DNA of 64,000 nucleotides from Ophthalmolycus amberensis. Its lineage: Eukaryota > Chordata > Actinopteri > Perciformes > Zoarcidae. The position numbers and the translations under genes were made by a program. Shown one piece after another: positions 25,101 through 40,100 of the stretch (its first letter is position 1; the number at the start of each line of letters is the position of its first letter). Location: assembly GCA_024529925.1 (NCBI GenBank), contig JAFEUB010000911.1, positions 427,001-491,000 on the forward strand. Direction: 5' to 3'. The notes below the pieces were generated by a model. That model was not told where the DNA came from. It made no database searches and saw only the letters and a program-made list of their open reading frames with translations.

Positions 25101-28100
25101 GTTTCACAAATATGGCAAGTACGGCTTTGCCTGTGGTGTATATTCTTTATAGTCTGAAGTATTTTTCAGAAAAGAAAACGTGATATGGAACCAGCTGGTC
25201 ACTCACTATGAGTACCTGTACATCTAGTTGATCCAATCCAGTCAGAGACACTTATGTAAATTAATCGATCTTAATAGCAAACAGGGTGTACATTTTGGTG
25301 GAAAAGGCTCCATATATACACACATACATGAACAGTAGCTGCTCTTACTTTAGTGCACAATAATGGAAGTACAGCACATAAGGCGGGGGGTTTGGAGCAC
25401 ATCAGCAGATTTATAGTGAGCCAGTTTTTCTTCCAGGAGATCTGGAAACGTTGATTTGTTTGTCACTTAACTGCTGTAGTTACATAATGCCAATTCCTTA
25501 GGTATTTAAACCCAAACCACACTCTTTTCCTGAACCTAACTAAGGAGGGTTATTGCCTTAACCTAACTGCCTTGTTTCCTGTGAAAATGGGAGTTTATTT
25601 TGAAAAGACTGTATGCATGTAACAAGCAGAAATGTACATGCGTTGCTTGATTTTGGTAGAAAAACGCCCAGAAAATGACAAGAATTATCTTTTAGATATT
25701 ATACCAACTGTTGTACGAGGATACGTTAAATCCAGTGGATCCCTATCTTGTGACCTTGTCACTTGTTGCAATATCCACTGGTTGTGACCAATTCAACCAA
25801 AGTTTTTTGTTTTTGTTTCATTTGAGATGCGTGGTTCAGTTCTTCAAATCAAAAGACAAAAACAGTGAAGTTTGTATGCTTTTACGGAAATACATTTTTT
25901 TCTCCTTTCCTATCCAATTATGTCACGATTTGGCTTTTGATTCCTTATTGGGAGTCCTTAGTCCAGTTTGGGAACCACTGACCGTAGTCTTACAGACAGC
26001 TAAAAAACAACACCAACAGCATAAAAACACAATTTCTGAATCTACCAAGTTGTCTTTGGACCTTGTCTTTAACAAGAGCCAGTGGTGGTTCAGGATGCAG
26101 CCGAGGCAACAATTAGAGAGTCCCAGTGGGCACCATCGTTTCTCCAGCGTTCCTCTGCCTGTCCTAGCGGAGACAGTTTGTCAGTGCGTCGACTTCCTCC
26201 ACAACTTGCAAACCTACAGCACTGCCACTCCCGAATGCAAACGATATGAGCTCGATAGAAGTGAGAGTCAATAACAAAATGTGCTTCACATGTTATTGTA
26301 GCGTGGAGTGAGATGAGCTATCTGGTTCAGAAGGCAGACAGTCATCTTAGTCAGCCTCCTGTGATGGCTGTGAATAACACCTCTTTTACACAACTGGCAC
26401 CAAACTGCAGCAAAACTGAGGCTTGATTCATTGCCAGTGGACCAGAAAGGGGTGGGCACAAGCCACAACAGTGAAGATATCAGTCTTCTGCTTCGACAAA
26501 CGATGACTGACAGCATGAACCGACCAATTAAGTGAACTAAAGCTGTCAGTTTGAGCAAAGATTCTAGAGAGTGCAGTGAGGCCGCCCTCGTTCACTCTCC
26601 ACAGCGGGCTGCAGCACCTTCTCCCCGTGTGTCTGAATATGTGATGAGGTTAGCCAGCTTTTATATTCTGTTAGACCCTTCTTCTTGTTTTGCAGTAAAT
26701 GTAACGTACCTAATTGTGCTGGTTCAGAGAGCAGGTAATCCCTTTGTTTCCCCTCTGGCTACACCGTGGCAGGTCTAAGTGCACACCTGGCGGAGAGCTG
26801 AATTGATTTTTCTGAGGAAATGTTTGCACCGGAGCACGGAGGAACAACTACAGCGGCATACAAAGTGGAAGCGGATGTTCTGCTGACATGGCGTATTGAG
26901 AGTAGCTCTGTATCATGCTGTAACCATAGCAACAATTATTACAGACCAAAGGTGGTAAACGGCTTGTTCGTAAGTTCTTGCTTTTAACTTTGGCCTGACA
27001 TTCTCTGGCATTCCTTTTTAACTTACGAATGGCTTTAATTGTGTGTCATATTACAACATTATATTATGATAATCAGGCCCGAGCTCCTCTGGTGCAGAAA
27101 TGATCCGAATCAGCACTTCATGTTTGCCCTGACAGCAGAATGAGTTGTCACGCTGGCTCATTAGCATGTGTAAAGGATTTAACCGTCCCATGAGGAGAAT
27201 GAGGACAAATATTTCACTGCAGAGTGAATGTGGCCGGTGTGTCGGGAGGGGGCTGCTCTGAGGATGAGCTCCAGCTGTGACCCCGACCGTGTGGCGTACC
27301 GATGCATATTCATTCACCTACGGTCAGTACGGGCCCAACACCGTTTCTAATACTTTTACTGTTCCGTCCTTTACCTTTAACACAGTTTCAAGATCATCCC
27401 GAGGTGGAGAGAAGGGAAGGACGGCTGCTTGTTGAGCGATGAGGAGAAGAGGATTGATACTCGGGATAAAAGACAAGGATTTTCTTTCAAATACTTGTAC
27501 TTCATGAGCACCTGCCATGCATTGGAGCGAGGGGAGAGACGGCTACAAGCTCCAATTTGACCAATTTATATCAAACCGGAGAACACGCTCAGACCTCCCT
27601 GCTATTAAAGCCAATTTAATCACTGATCACAAGCCTTATCAGACTTAAAAGACCTGCGTAAACTCTGCGACTCGTTTCATTTCGTCTCTGCTTTAGAGGC
27701 AAAGTTAGTTTGCCTAGTTGGTATGAAACACCTCACTTCTGCCAAGTATCTAATGCACCACAAACGTATGAAGATCAGAGCTGGCTCAGAGTGCAATAGC
27801 TTCTACAAAGTTGTGCTGTTGGTATAAATACAGCATTGGCCCAATTGTGACAAAGTAATTCTTCCTGCTTTTTTCATTCCTAACAATATTTCTGGTGAAC
27901 AGAGGAAAGGTAGGGTTAGATTTACAGCCGTTAATAGATTCAAATTCACAAAAGCACTTCATGGCAATTCAATATACACTTGTATCAGTTTAGAGCAAGA
28001 CAAGACTTCATGGACGTTTCCTATCAGTTAATCAGCCATGCCACTGGCTCTGTAAGGCCGAACTGAAAGGTGCAGTCAGCGATTCTGAGCCATTTCACTT

Positions 28101-31028
28101 TTTCTCAAATTCCAATATTTCCTCATAGCTGTCCGTTCCATGTGTGCGCTGAAAAGAAACTCCGGTGTTCATACACGGCCCCGGCTCTGTAAATCAGTGG
28201 TTTGTCTATCAATCGCCTCCGCTTCATTTCAGTACTACGGACAGCGCCGCACTATACACGCACAACAAACAGCGCTGTCCATGGTTCTGAAGAGACCTAG
28301 TCGATTAACAATGCACTTGATGGGTAAAAGTCAAATTGCTTGGTAGCAGTCAGTGGGAGATGCTGATTAGTATCATTTGGACCATTTACAGTACGAGATT
28401 TGAGGGGAAAAAACACTCCAAAAGTTACTCTTTACATGAAAAAGAAAAGGGGAAAGAGGGACTTGAAGGAGACAAAGAAGACAATATACTGTATAAAAGA
28501 AGCTGAATTTAGGGGGCAAAACGCAAACTAAAAGGTGTCGGATCAGGATCAACAACAACAGCAAAAAGTCACTGAAAGCCTTGAAGTCACTGATCTGAGA
28601 CTTCTACCAGTGGGCAGAGTTCACACAAAGGTGTAGAGCAATGTGATCATGTAACGCCTTGTAAGTCAAGACTTCAATTTTAAAGTCAATCCTAAAAGTG
28701 ATCCAATGTAGAGAGACCCTAAAACTGGAGTAATGTGTGATTCTGTTCTGGTTAAAAGCTCTGCAGGGCAGACAGATAGTTGAAAATGTGGTGTGGTAAG
28801 TAATAGCATGCATGACTATACATCACATTTGCATGCTGATGACACTGATGCCAGAGAGAGTGCAGAGAGAGCGTGTGTGCAGGTCACAGTGCCGAACTTC
28901 CTCTTGTGAATGCTCATATGCTGAGTTTCTTTGATTGGTAATTTTAAAGTATTACAAAAATAAAATCTCGCCCCGATAACGTCTCAAAATCTGCTCCTGC
29001 TCTTAGGTCGTGGTTTTCCTCTGTTTAATGTCTTTCATTCATGTTTTTGTTATTTCCTGTTTTATTGTGTCACTCCCCTCTCCTCTCACTTCAGATCACT
29101 TCACTTCCTGGCTTTGTGTGTTTTCCCGCCAGTTTTGATTGTCTCCCCCGCCCCTGATTAGCTTCACCTGTCCCTCGTTACAGCCCGTCAGTCACCTGAC
29201 CTCCTGCTCACCTGTTCTAACTCCCATAGTTAGTCTGTCTCTGCTTAAACCAGCCCACTTCCTTTGTTCTAGGTTGGTTTGTCTTCACCTTTTCGTTGTT
29301 TCCTGTTTGCCTTTGACCTTTCCTGCTGGTTGTTTGGACCCTACGGCTGAGGTTTGACCAGTCTAAAAAAGAACGATGTCCCAATGTCTTTTCTGAACCA
29401 CTTTTCCAGGTCAACAATGATTTAGACTCACTATGAAATGATTTCATAAAAGTAATGACAACTCTGTTTGCTTTTGAAACATCTCAAAAAACAAATTCAA
29501 ATTTGTTTGTTTTCCATGAACTGGTTCGAAGGGAATAAACAAGGCTTCACGGAGCACAGTTTGGTTAGGAGTCAGTAGAATAGGCTATGCTTGGCTGTAA
29601 ACTGCCAGTAAATGGAGTAGATGAAGTAGAGGTCCCCTTGGACATCACACACATCTACATGGGAAAAATGGAAATAGCTCTTCAAGAATGTATTTCAATT
29701 GGGCAAGTTGTAATTGTTCTTTCATGATATGTCATCTTGCGCATTTTGGGAATATCCGGGAAGACACTGAGAGCGGAAACAGCGATGTGACTTAAATGTT
29801 CAGTACGTCAAAATGTATTCTGCAGAAGCGTTTCTATATCCCATTTACTGCATCCGAAAAAAGTTTCATTGAAGTTTGGCTTTACCATACAGCTTTTCTA
29901 TTGTGACACTTCAAAATACACATGAAAATATGTTTAAGGAAACATGACTACTGTTATTACAAAACCTTTCAGGGGTGATAAACTTGTGTTGTAAAACAGA
30001 AAAGCACAAAGGTCAGTCATCAGCAAACATGAGCCGTAATTAGAATAGTCATAATCATCTGAGGAGGACGAAAATGAGTCCCGTGTGGGAGGAACTTTAC
30101 GGTTTAGGAAAATTACGTTTATGACGCCCCACCCCTCATGTTAACAGGCATTGAACTGTCCCACAGAGGCCTCCTTTTCACAGGTTACACACTCCTTCAA
30201 GTCTAAAGTCTCTCAATAAAGAGGCTTTTTTTTCCCTACGTTCTTGGATCTTCTCCCCTCCCTGCAGTGATATTGGGCGCTGGAAAAAGCACACACACAC
30301 AAACACACACACACGCACAAACACACAGAGGTGTAAATGGAAAGGTACTGTAGAGCGGGTTTTCCAGTCACGCTGGAGAGTCACCTGACCTGCAGCGGTC
30401 TAATTATAAGGTGTTGTTGTTCACTTCTGGTCCCATGAACACGCAGGAAGCCAGAGCAACACACCAACACACACCACATTAATATGCATGGAGGGCTGTA
30501 CCGTGTACACTTCCGTGCACATGCATATACTAATTTGCCCTTATTTTATTTTTTTAATGAATTCCGTGAGAAAATACCCTCCCACAGAAAGACACACACG
30601 AGTTAGCTGGTATACCGGTTTCATCAACACCGGTTTCATCACCATCACCCGTGTCACGTTCGGCCACGTTCATAACACAAACACCCTCACACACACACAC
30701 ACACACACACATTGAAGTAAACCGTCTCATTGGGACGTTGTTTCTCACGCGATGAGGCCGTCACCCTGAGTACCATCATTAGCTCTGCATGTGTTTTCAA
30801 GAGGAGGCACGTCAGAGGCCAGAGTTTCCATCGTGAAAGTTACCATAGCGTCATGTAAAAACACTCACTGCCACATGGTGTGTGTGTGTGTGTGTGTCTG
30901 TGTGTGTGTGTGGAGGAGGCGGGGCGCTCACGCGGAGCCATGTGCATCATTCAGCAATGGATTGACACTTGAAGAAAAATAGCTGCCCGTCTAATCAATT
31001 TGAATGGGTTCCCCTGAGACACTGCTCC

Positions 31029-31069
<41 letters not shown>

Positions 31070-31163
31070 TCAGGTGAGGCATCAGCAGCATTTCAGTCCA
31101 GTCAGCAGTGATCTTGCCAGCCGCTGCATAACCAAACTCATGAATAGATCAGTACATTGTGTC

Positions 31164-31238
<75 letters not shown>

Positions 31239-34020
31239 GTGGGTGTACGTGGACGTATCTGGATGCCATCTGCGTTGTATTTTCCCAACTTGACATCATG
31301 GTAACCATGAGTCCATGTCCTGTATTGGATGTTTCAGTGTGTAACATGGCAGCAGCCCTCTGAACGCTGTGCTGTCAGCGGGGGAGCCGCTGCTCCACAA
31401 GCAGCACGCCGCCTTGAAAGTGGCGCAGAGGGGAAAACATCAACTTTTATGTTTTTCTTTCACTGCACGGACAAATGTAAACAACAACTTGAGCTGAAGC
31501 TAATGCACAAACACTGATAGAACGACAACTAAAGGAGAGTTTGACATCAACTACCTTACTTTCAGTTCCCCAAGCTCTGTGAGCAATTACACACGTTAAA
31601 GTGGTTTTATCAACATGAGCTTGGTAGAGCAAAGCTTGACAAAGTTTACAGACACCATGAACCGCACACACCCACGGAAAAAAGAACAGAGTGGCATTGA
31701 GAAGCTGAGAACCACTAGCTAACATGTTAGATTGTTAATAAAGGTGTCGTCCACTGTTTTAAAGTTTCTAAAAATGTTCTGCAAAGTCAATAGTAGGTAT
31801 CCAACAGATGGACAAAAAATGATTGAGTAAAAGAGTCAAGTTTTGGACATAAAAATATATAGTTAATATTTGTGTCATTCTCAAAACCTTTGGCCAAGAG
31901 TGTAGTTGTGTGTATTCACATCTCATCAGGAAACACTGTTCTCTTTGAATTGACAAGCTCTTCGTAAAACTGCATGTGCTACAATGATGTAGTGTGATCA
32001 TTTTAATGTCCACCTTAGTTTTCGCTTTCTAATAAATGGGTTCGATATTTAGTTTGAATTTTCTGGTGTAAATCATTTCTTTTTGCTTGTGGTGCTTTAA
32101 GGTTAACAACCTCCGACTTAACGCTACCACAAGATCTTGATGTTGCTGACCTCTGGTGGTTAAGCTGGTTATCTTGCTGCAGTGATGCCATCGCCGTAGA
32201 GCGAGCTCACAGGTGCAGCAAATAAGTATAAAGAGGCGGTTGAGTGATGCAGGACAAACAGCTGACACAGTGAACACAGATAGCGGTTTACATTCTGCGC
32301 TGCTAAAGGATGTGATTCATGGAATGAATGGCTCAGTCATCTGATTACAGGCATCCCATTATAAGCACGTTAACAAGTCACAGAGGGTAAAACGGAATAT
32401 CTTTAGCATTAACGTTTAAGGCCTTAAATCACATATTTGAGGAAAGCATACGGCCGGGCCAGTCATCCTGTATACTGACGTGTCAGGGTGGAACTTAAAT
32501 CAAGAGAAAGTAGAATCCAGCGCAACCTTTTTTTATTTTTTCATGATGGAAAAAAATTGCAGGTGAATTTTCAAAGTGCTGGTGGAATATGCGAGGGGAA
32601 AAGGTGAGCTATCTCTGAGACAACAAATCAAAGACAGAAACGAAACAGAGTCTCTTTGAGTTTTCCCAAACAATCCAAATAAATGTGAACACCTCACGAA
32701 GGTCAACAAATGTGTCACATTTTTCAAAACATCATAAATCACATCGCACTGTATCCCTGCGTATTGCCTACTTACCTTTTATTGATATAGTTTGGTTTCT
32801 TGCAGATACTTGCCACACTGACCGCTGAGCTTTTTCCTTTGGAAACACAAACGCAAAAAAATGCTTTTGCCCATTTCACTCAGAAAATCAGTTACAATTG
32901 AAGAGAAATGTGTTTGGTCAGGTCAAGATATACAAAAGAATAAATAAAATGTCCTTTTAGGATCTTTCAGGGTTTTTGTCCAGGTTTAATGGATGAGGTT
33001 GGAAAGGGTTTTTATTTTGTTTTTGTCAACAAATGCCATTAAACCAACAAAATAAATGATCCTCTCAAGGAATATTTTCTGTGTTTTCAAAGCCTGATCT
33101 CATTCCTCTGTGCCACAGAGCTCCATTCTTGTCCAAAAACTATTACGACCAATGAGTCCTGCATGGTTCTTTACACATAAACCAATCAGTTCCCCAACCC
33201 GACCCTTCGACAATAGAGATCCACCGCCCGACCCCGAAACTGCAAATCCTATAATAACCATGCGCTGTTCAAATATTTCATTTTAGGCAGCGTGTTCGAA
33301 GTGATCATTTTGGGCCAATTCATACACGTGACCCTAAGATTATCTCTCATCATCTATTCAGGAAATACAAATCCTTTGCTTATTCTCATAATATTGAGCA
33401 GCATATCTCCACAGTTAGTAACGCGCCTGATTAAAGCGACTCATATTCCAGGTGGCGCAGAAGACCGAGCCAACGCACAAAGCAAAGAGGATTAAAACAT
33501 GAAATTATTACTATATTTACTTTTGTTTTTAACAGCCGAAATGCTCATTTACTGTCCAACAACCGCGATCCGAACCTACTGCAGGACTCTGCAGTGGGTC
33601 ACGAAGTTGCTCTGGATGACATGTTCACTTCATTCTCACGGACATGAGCACTTTAGTTTATTTTCTATGACAACATCATTAAAAGAAACACACTGTCCTG
33701 CAAACCAGCCAGCAACTTGTTTCTCTCCTTGACAGTAAGAAACATATTAGGAAAACACCAGTCTCATCCTTTAACATTTGCCATGCTGATACAATACCTC
33801 GCTGTATTAGATACGGTGAGAGCAACATTTCCTGACATCAATAGTCCTAAAACAATTCTGCCGAACAAATACTATTTATCAGTGCAATTCATCACTTTCA
33901 GCTTTTCTGCACTTCTTCATCTCTTGTTATCCCCTCAATCTCTTTTCGATCGCAATCAAGTCTGCAAAAGCCTGGAGACTTCTCCCGCTGACCATATCAA
34001 TCAGTCACTCCACCCCTCTG

Positions 34021-34102
<82 letters not shown>

Positions 34103-37100
34103 GCTCAGTCTTAGTTCAGATATCAAATATTAATCAAGGCAGGTTGAGAAGCAGTTGATCAACTGTCCCTTCATTGATCTGCCTGCTCTTCAGCCACTGA
34201 TGTGTCCCAGCAGCTGGAGTTATGCTTCTAATAAGCATTTAGTTTCAAGTGTGTGTTTTTTCTCTCTCTCGCTCTCTGTATTTTTTTAACTTATGCTCCC
34301 ATTTTCTGTTTCTTTTCTACCGAGCATTCCTGTCTTATTAGTTAGCACATGTCTTCATGCCATAAAGCCATTTTCAATTTCAATTCCAAACTTCAAACCA
34401 GCCGCCTGCTGCTCGGCCCTGCTAGTGTTAAAGAAGTCCATTCAAATTCAGTCGGTGAGCGCACATCTGCACTAACCTTGGCAGATTCTTGCCACTGACT
34501 AATGGGGAAAGTCCTGCATGAGTTTTAAAAATTCTCTATGGACGCAAATTATTTAAATTTCGAGTTGGCTATGTCTTGGGCTCGTTCAATGATTTATTTT
34601 CTTTACCTGCTCATCCCCTTGAAAGGGGAATGAAGCCCTCCCCGGTATGCTCTAAGCAGGAATCAGGGTCAGACCCTGAACATAATGAATGCACACCACA
34701 TCAGCAGTTAGTAACAAATAGACTGTTGGCCCATTTCAAACCCTGTTCGCTTTTTCTGGAACCTTTTTAGGAGCTTTACTGCTTTTTGACTGCATGAATC
34801 GAGCTTTGGTTTTGATTCCGGGGCCGTAATTCTAACCCAACAAAGGTTTCTGGTCTAGAAGCATAAACAGAACATAAGCAGTAAACGTAGATTTCGTGAC
34901 CCATCCCCCATTTGTTTGTGGACTGCGGTTTTTAAGTCTCGAGTTTGGCATTTTGGCCGTCGCCATCTTGTTTTTTTTGCAGCCATTGAAGGGAAGTGAC
35001 CATATTTGGACTGCGGAGGGGCGACGGCTCTGGTAGCGTCCTGTCAATCACAAGGTAGCCCCGTCCTAAAGCATACCCTGCTTTATGTTCTATTTTACTC
35101 TAAATGAGACCATCATTTAAGAAAATGGTCATCATGCCAGACTTGAAACTATGGCGATGGAGACCATAAACTATGTTCAGAATCAGAATCAGAAACATTT
35201 ATTGCCACGGTATGTTGCACATACAAGGAATTTGACATGACGGGCGGTGCATAACATTAAACAACCAACAACAATCAACACAGTGCAAAAAGTAGAAACA
35301 TATTAAAATTTACAGTAAAATATAAAATAAAGTGCACAAACGAACAGATAACAGGACTATAAAGAAGTGAGATGTACAGTAAGTGTAATGTAAAAGTGTT
35401 GAGTGTATTTAAGTAAGAAGGGAGTGGATGTGCAGGGGAGTGACCGGTAGGAAAATTGTCCTGGGGATGTCAGTCAGTGGGGGTCCCTGGGCTTTGTTGA
35501 TGAGCCCAACTGAAGATGGGAAAAATCTGTTCATGTGGCGTGAGGTCTTGGTCCTGATGGACCGCAGCCTCCTGCCAGATGGAAGGGGCACGAACAGTTC
35601 GTGTCCAGGGTGAGAGGGGCCGGCTACAGTCTCTCTTGCTTTTCTCGCTTCAGTCCTTGAAGGACTCCACAGCGTCGACACAGGGGGGAGAGGGGCAGGA
35701 GTCACACAGGGTGATAGGGGCAGGTGGAGTCGGGCACCTGTTTACAATGTAATAAATCAAGTGAGAAGTAATTTTCACATAGACTTCTATACAATCTGAT
35801 TATTTTTTCAACCAAAGGAGTGAAAGTAGATTGAATGCAAGTTCATGGCACTTCCGCATTGGCTTCACTTGGCCACCTGTCTGCTAGCACTATTCAACAG
35901 CCCAGGAACAATCAGTGCTGAACAGCGCTTCGAGATTGTATGTGAACATCTGTGTTGTTGCTCTCTAGCGGTGACAATGTCAGTCTGATGGTCAGTCGAG
36001 CTGCCACTTTGATCCTAACTTAGATATCTCAACAACTATTGGATGCATTGCCATAAAATGAAGTACAGCGATTCATGCTCTCCAAAGAATGAATCAACTC
36101 AAGGGACCTTGACTTCCTGAGTTTGAATCCTGGGACTATTTAGTTTAAAAGGCCCAAAATACATGATAGTTTACAGGCTCCTCACGTACATGCCTTTATG
36201 TGATAGAAACCAGAAGAACATATGAACTTTACACAGTAAAGGCCATTCAATCACCTCTGGATATACTCTTTGCAGTGAGGCCACAGTGTGAAAACCCCGA
36301 GCCGTTAGAAGTTAAACAAGTCGTCCTGTCAGACCCCCCCCCCCCCCCCCCCGGTGGAGCAGGCGGCTCAATCAAGCCTTGGAAACAGATCATTAGTCTG
36401 CAAGCCAAAGCAGGAGCAACACATTCCTGCCAATTGAACAGATGCACTACCCTCCTTTATTTCCCAAGAACTCTTCTCAGTTTGAATAGTTGCTGGAGGA
36501 AATAATCATAATGAACTTCTCTGAACTTCGCCTCTTTCAAAGAAGTGTAGAGATTCAACTCAATTTAACGAGAGAACCTGTGTTGCTTCCAGTATACCAG
36601 GGCTCCAGACTAACTTTTCCACTAGCACCACTGGTGCAGTTAGCCGCACCCTTTTGTTTGGCACAGCATTTTAATCAGTGATGTAAAGTAACTAAGTACT
36701 CAAGTACTGAGTACAATGCAATTTTGATGCTACTTTCAAAACCACTACATTTCATTTTTACATTTATTTGTGAGTAAATTAAATGCATTGTTGTGCAGTA
36801 AAGTAAATGACCAAACCAAACCAAAATAAAATGACCTTTATGTAACCAGCTACAACATTAAAAATCCATCTTACACATTAATGATCAATCTAACCCTAAT
36901 ATTATAATATATCATAATTTAACACCTGAAGAGCCCAGTTGGCTGCATAGTGAGTACTTTTACTTTTAAGTACATTGTTTTGATCATATACTGACATCAT
37001 TTTACTCAAATATGTTTTTGATTGCAGGACTTGTACTTTTTGTACGACTACTTTTAATGTTATTTTACCATGATTGTTGTATTTTTAGTTGTGTAAGATA

Positions 37101-40100
37101 TCTTTGTGACTGAACCAGTGTCATTGATTATTATGGAAGAATTACTTTCACCATCAGTGAGTTGCGACCTCTCGTTGTCTTTCCTCTCTCTCTTTCCTCA
37201 TTTTACTTAAAAGAAGAAAAAAAAAAGAATCAGCGATAGACCGCTTCATTTATGGAACATGGTAACTGCGACATGGATCGTTTAGTTTTCGGGCGCTGTG
37301 AAGGCGAGCTGTGCACCGCCACGTACACGCTGTATGGCGTTTAATTAGCATCAACCCGCGTGCACAAATGCGGTCCCGCAAGCTCGGGGTTGAGACGAGC
37401 ACCAGCTCGACCTTCCCTACGCGCTCACAACTGCTCAACACCCACATGTCAAGTTGACTTTTGAGACTTTGGAAGCAGATGGAATAGACCAGTGGTTCTC
37501 AACTGGTCTGGCTGCTGGACCCACCATCACCCCTTAATGACAAGCCGGGACCCACGACCCAAATTATATATATAATTTGGGTATATCTATATTCAAGAAG
37601 TCTAGTAGTGGTAACGTCTCTGTGTAGTAAACTGTCAAATCAAATAAAGAAAGTACACATCAATTATATTTTAACAAATATTAATCTCATTTTTCAAATT
37701 TAACTGGATGGATTATAAATAATACATCGAAATACATGAATAAATTTCAAGTAAAATAACGGCTGGATTGAAAAATAAATTACGGAACAAAATACATTTT
37801 AGCAAAATAATTTTCACTGAATTGCCCTGCAGCTTTAAATTCAGTTCATTCAGGGTGAAGTGAAAAAGCCACAATATTATATTTTTCTCATCTTCTAAAA
37901 AGAGAAATTAGTGTTTGACTGGACAGACTCGTAGAGGTGAATTCTTCAGAGTCTAATGACTCTGGTCTCTCTGGCCAGTTCTCTCTTTTGGAGATCATCC
38001 TATGATTTGACTTTCACGACTCACACCTCAATAAATAGTCCTGCTCTGCTCATATGTCCTCCGCTCTCCCCGTGTGTCACAGTGTGTGTACATCTCACTC
38101 AAGTCAGGAAACTTGTCAGAATACCCATATTTGATTGGATGAGCTGCATCATGTGATGTGATTCACAACGCATTGGTCGGTGTTTTTCCTGCACCTGCTG
38201 AGCAAGTGCCGTAAATGCTGGAATAATTCTGCTGCATAAAAAATGCCCTTCAAAATTAAATCACATTTTTATTTTATTTTTTGTCAGGCAAAGGCCCGCG
38301 ACCCACTGAAAACGGGTCCGCGACCCACCAGTTGAGAATCACTGGAATAGACAGTAGCTGATGTCTCCACGACAGAATGATCATCGTGCACTCGCATGGT
38401 ATAGCGACCACGTGATCTTTTAACTCGCACACTCACAAAAAAACACCATTTTGATCGCAGTCTGGAGCCCTGTAAAGGCAGGATGCTGTTAGCCTAGGTT
38501 AGCATAAAGACTGGAAGTAGGAGGTAGCCAGACGCTGCAGAAAGTGCAGGGCGGATGGATACAAAAGATCTCTGACACATCATTTTTACAATCCAGTTTG
38601 TGTACAGATTAAACACAGACCAAGCATGTTTGTATATTATCTTTAGAGGTGCTGCTACGTGGATTTATTTTTATGTTGTAAAAAGGATTCTCGTTGATCT
38701 TTTGAGTAAGATGGTGACCTCACACCTGTGATGAAAAAAGTAGGTTTTGCTGGTTTTTCAATTATAACTCGCCAAATCAATCTCTTAAATTGCTCTCAGC
38801 GTCTCCTTTGCTCTGTTATTACTACATCCAGCATTCCCGGTGACTCTGTCCTCTCTTCCCCCATCAACTCCATTGCCATCTCTTTTTCCCTCAAACCTGT
38901 CTTCCCCTTCTTCAGACGTTTTTTTCCTCCTCAGGTCTCCTCATTAAAACTTGATGGAGACGAGTGAAGCCAATAATCTTCAGGCCCCGTGAACGACTCT
39001 GCCTGAAATCAATAGGTTTCTGGAGAACAACAACACAACGGGAGTGGGGGGGGGGGGGGGGGGGGAGGTCTGGTTTATTAAATATTTCACAGCAGGTCTC
39101 TGGGGAGAGAAGGGGGAGAGTTGTGGTGATGCATTGTCTGACCCAATTAGCATCTCCTGTTCACCTGCCAAGCTCCAGCCGTGGCTCCACTCTGACTTTT
39201 ACTCGTCACGACAAGCCACTTCTGGGACAGTCAGACTCTTCGGAGCGTTAGCCTCGCCGCCTTGTACACTAATCACGACATGATGCATCTGTGCCTGTCA
39301 CACCCTTGAAGAGGGCCATCTTGGCTCCGTGTATAAATCGGTCACCGCCAGCTCCAAAATGATCTCGCTCTCAAGACGCGATGAGGCTCCTCTGGGATGA
39401 GCCAACTCTTCCCAAACACTGGCTCAGCTTTTTGTGTTGCGAATCATGATCATGTTCTTCTGGGACTGTGTTACTCTTAAGCTATGCCTAAAACACTTAG
39501 CTTTCGTCTAATTTTTACATTCACAGAAGAGTCAACCTTTTCATTTACCCATCGAAAAACACATGTTTTTAATTCTTGAAACATTTAGATGACGGCCTCT
39601 TAAGGGGATGACAGCCTTTGCTTTGTTCAATGTTACTCTGTGCTGCTATGTAAATGCATTAGCGCTGACTGCTACCGTTAAATAGTCCTGTGAAAGAAAA
39701 TCTTTACTATGCCAGACAGACAGGGGAAGGGACTATTTTGTGTTTAAAAGGTACCTTCACCCTCAGTTCTGAGCAGGCGGCAACCTCCTGTCCTGCAGAG
39801 TGAAGCCAATGCGGAAGTGTCTAAAAGCTTGCATTCTCTCTACTGGCCATCAGGGGGCGACTCCTCCAGTTGCAAAGAAGTCTGATTGTATGGAAGTCTA
39901 TGAGAAAATGACTCTACTTCTCACTTAATTTAGTACCTCAATAATCATTGTAAACATGAGTTTATGGTCTCAATCTTAAATACAGCATGATGTTTTATTT
40001 AGTAAATTATGATCCATTTAGAATCAAATAGACCATAAAGCGGAGTATGCTTTAGGGCGGGGCTACTGTGATTGACAGGTCACTGTCGCTACCAGAGCCG

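Larger units (their letters stand above)
36598..38472. mobile_element. Composite DNA transposon with nested insertions
   Basis: The left end CAGGGCTCCAGACT and right end AGTCTGGAGCCCTG form a perfect 14-bp terminal inverted repeat about 1.9 kb apart. Inside are an AAGTAC-type repeat (about 36676-37110) and a complete hAT-type element (37490-38344). The unique remainder (about 37230-37480) is GC-richer than its surroundings. I could not find a matching target duplication around the outer ends, so the outer class is open (hAT-like CAG start). Confidence 0.6.

Noticed and set aside
25711..26274. 187-codon + frame, the longest outside transposons and repeats
   Set aside because: No recognised domain, no promoter or splice context, and it overlaps a possible small terminal-repeat element (CAGTGGATCCC...GGGAACCACTG). 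Composition looks like random AT-leaning DNA.
31082..31304. Cys/Val and Thr/His repeat frames around (GT)n runs here and at 9501-9794, 16016-16237, 59064-59279 and 59354-59744
   Set aside because: Direct translations of GT/CA microsatellites on both strands.
33717..34133. 138-codon + frame ending in Ser-Leu repeats
   Set aside because: The C-terminal third is translated (CT)n; the rest has no family resemblance.
35409..35705. 98-codon minus-strand frame as a host gene
   Set aside because: Contains a retroelement polymerase C-terminus and lies in an insert that interrupts repeat R1.
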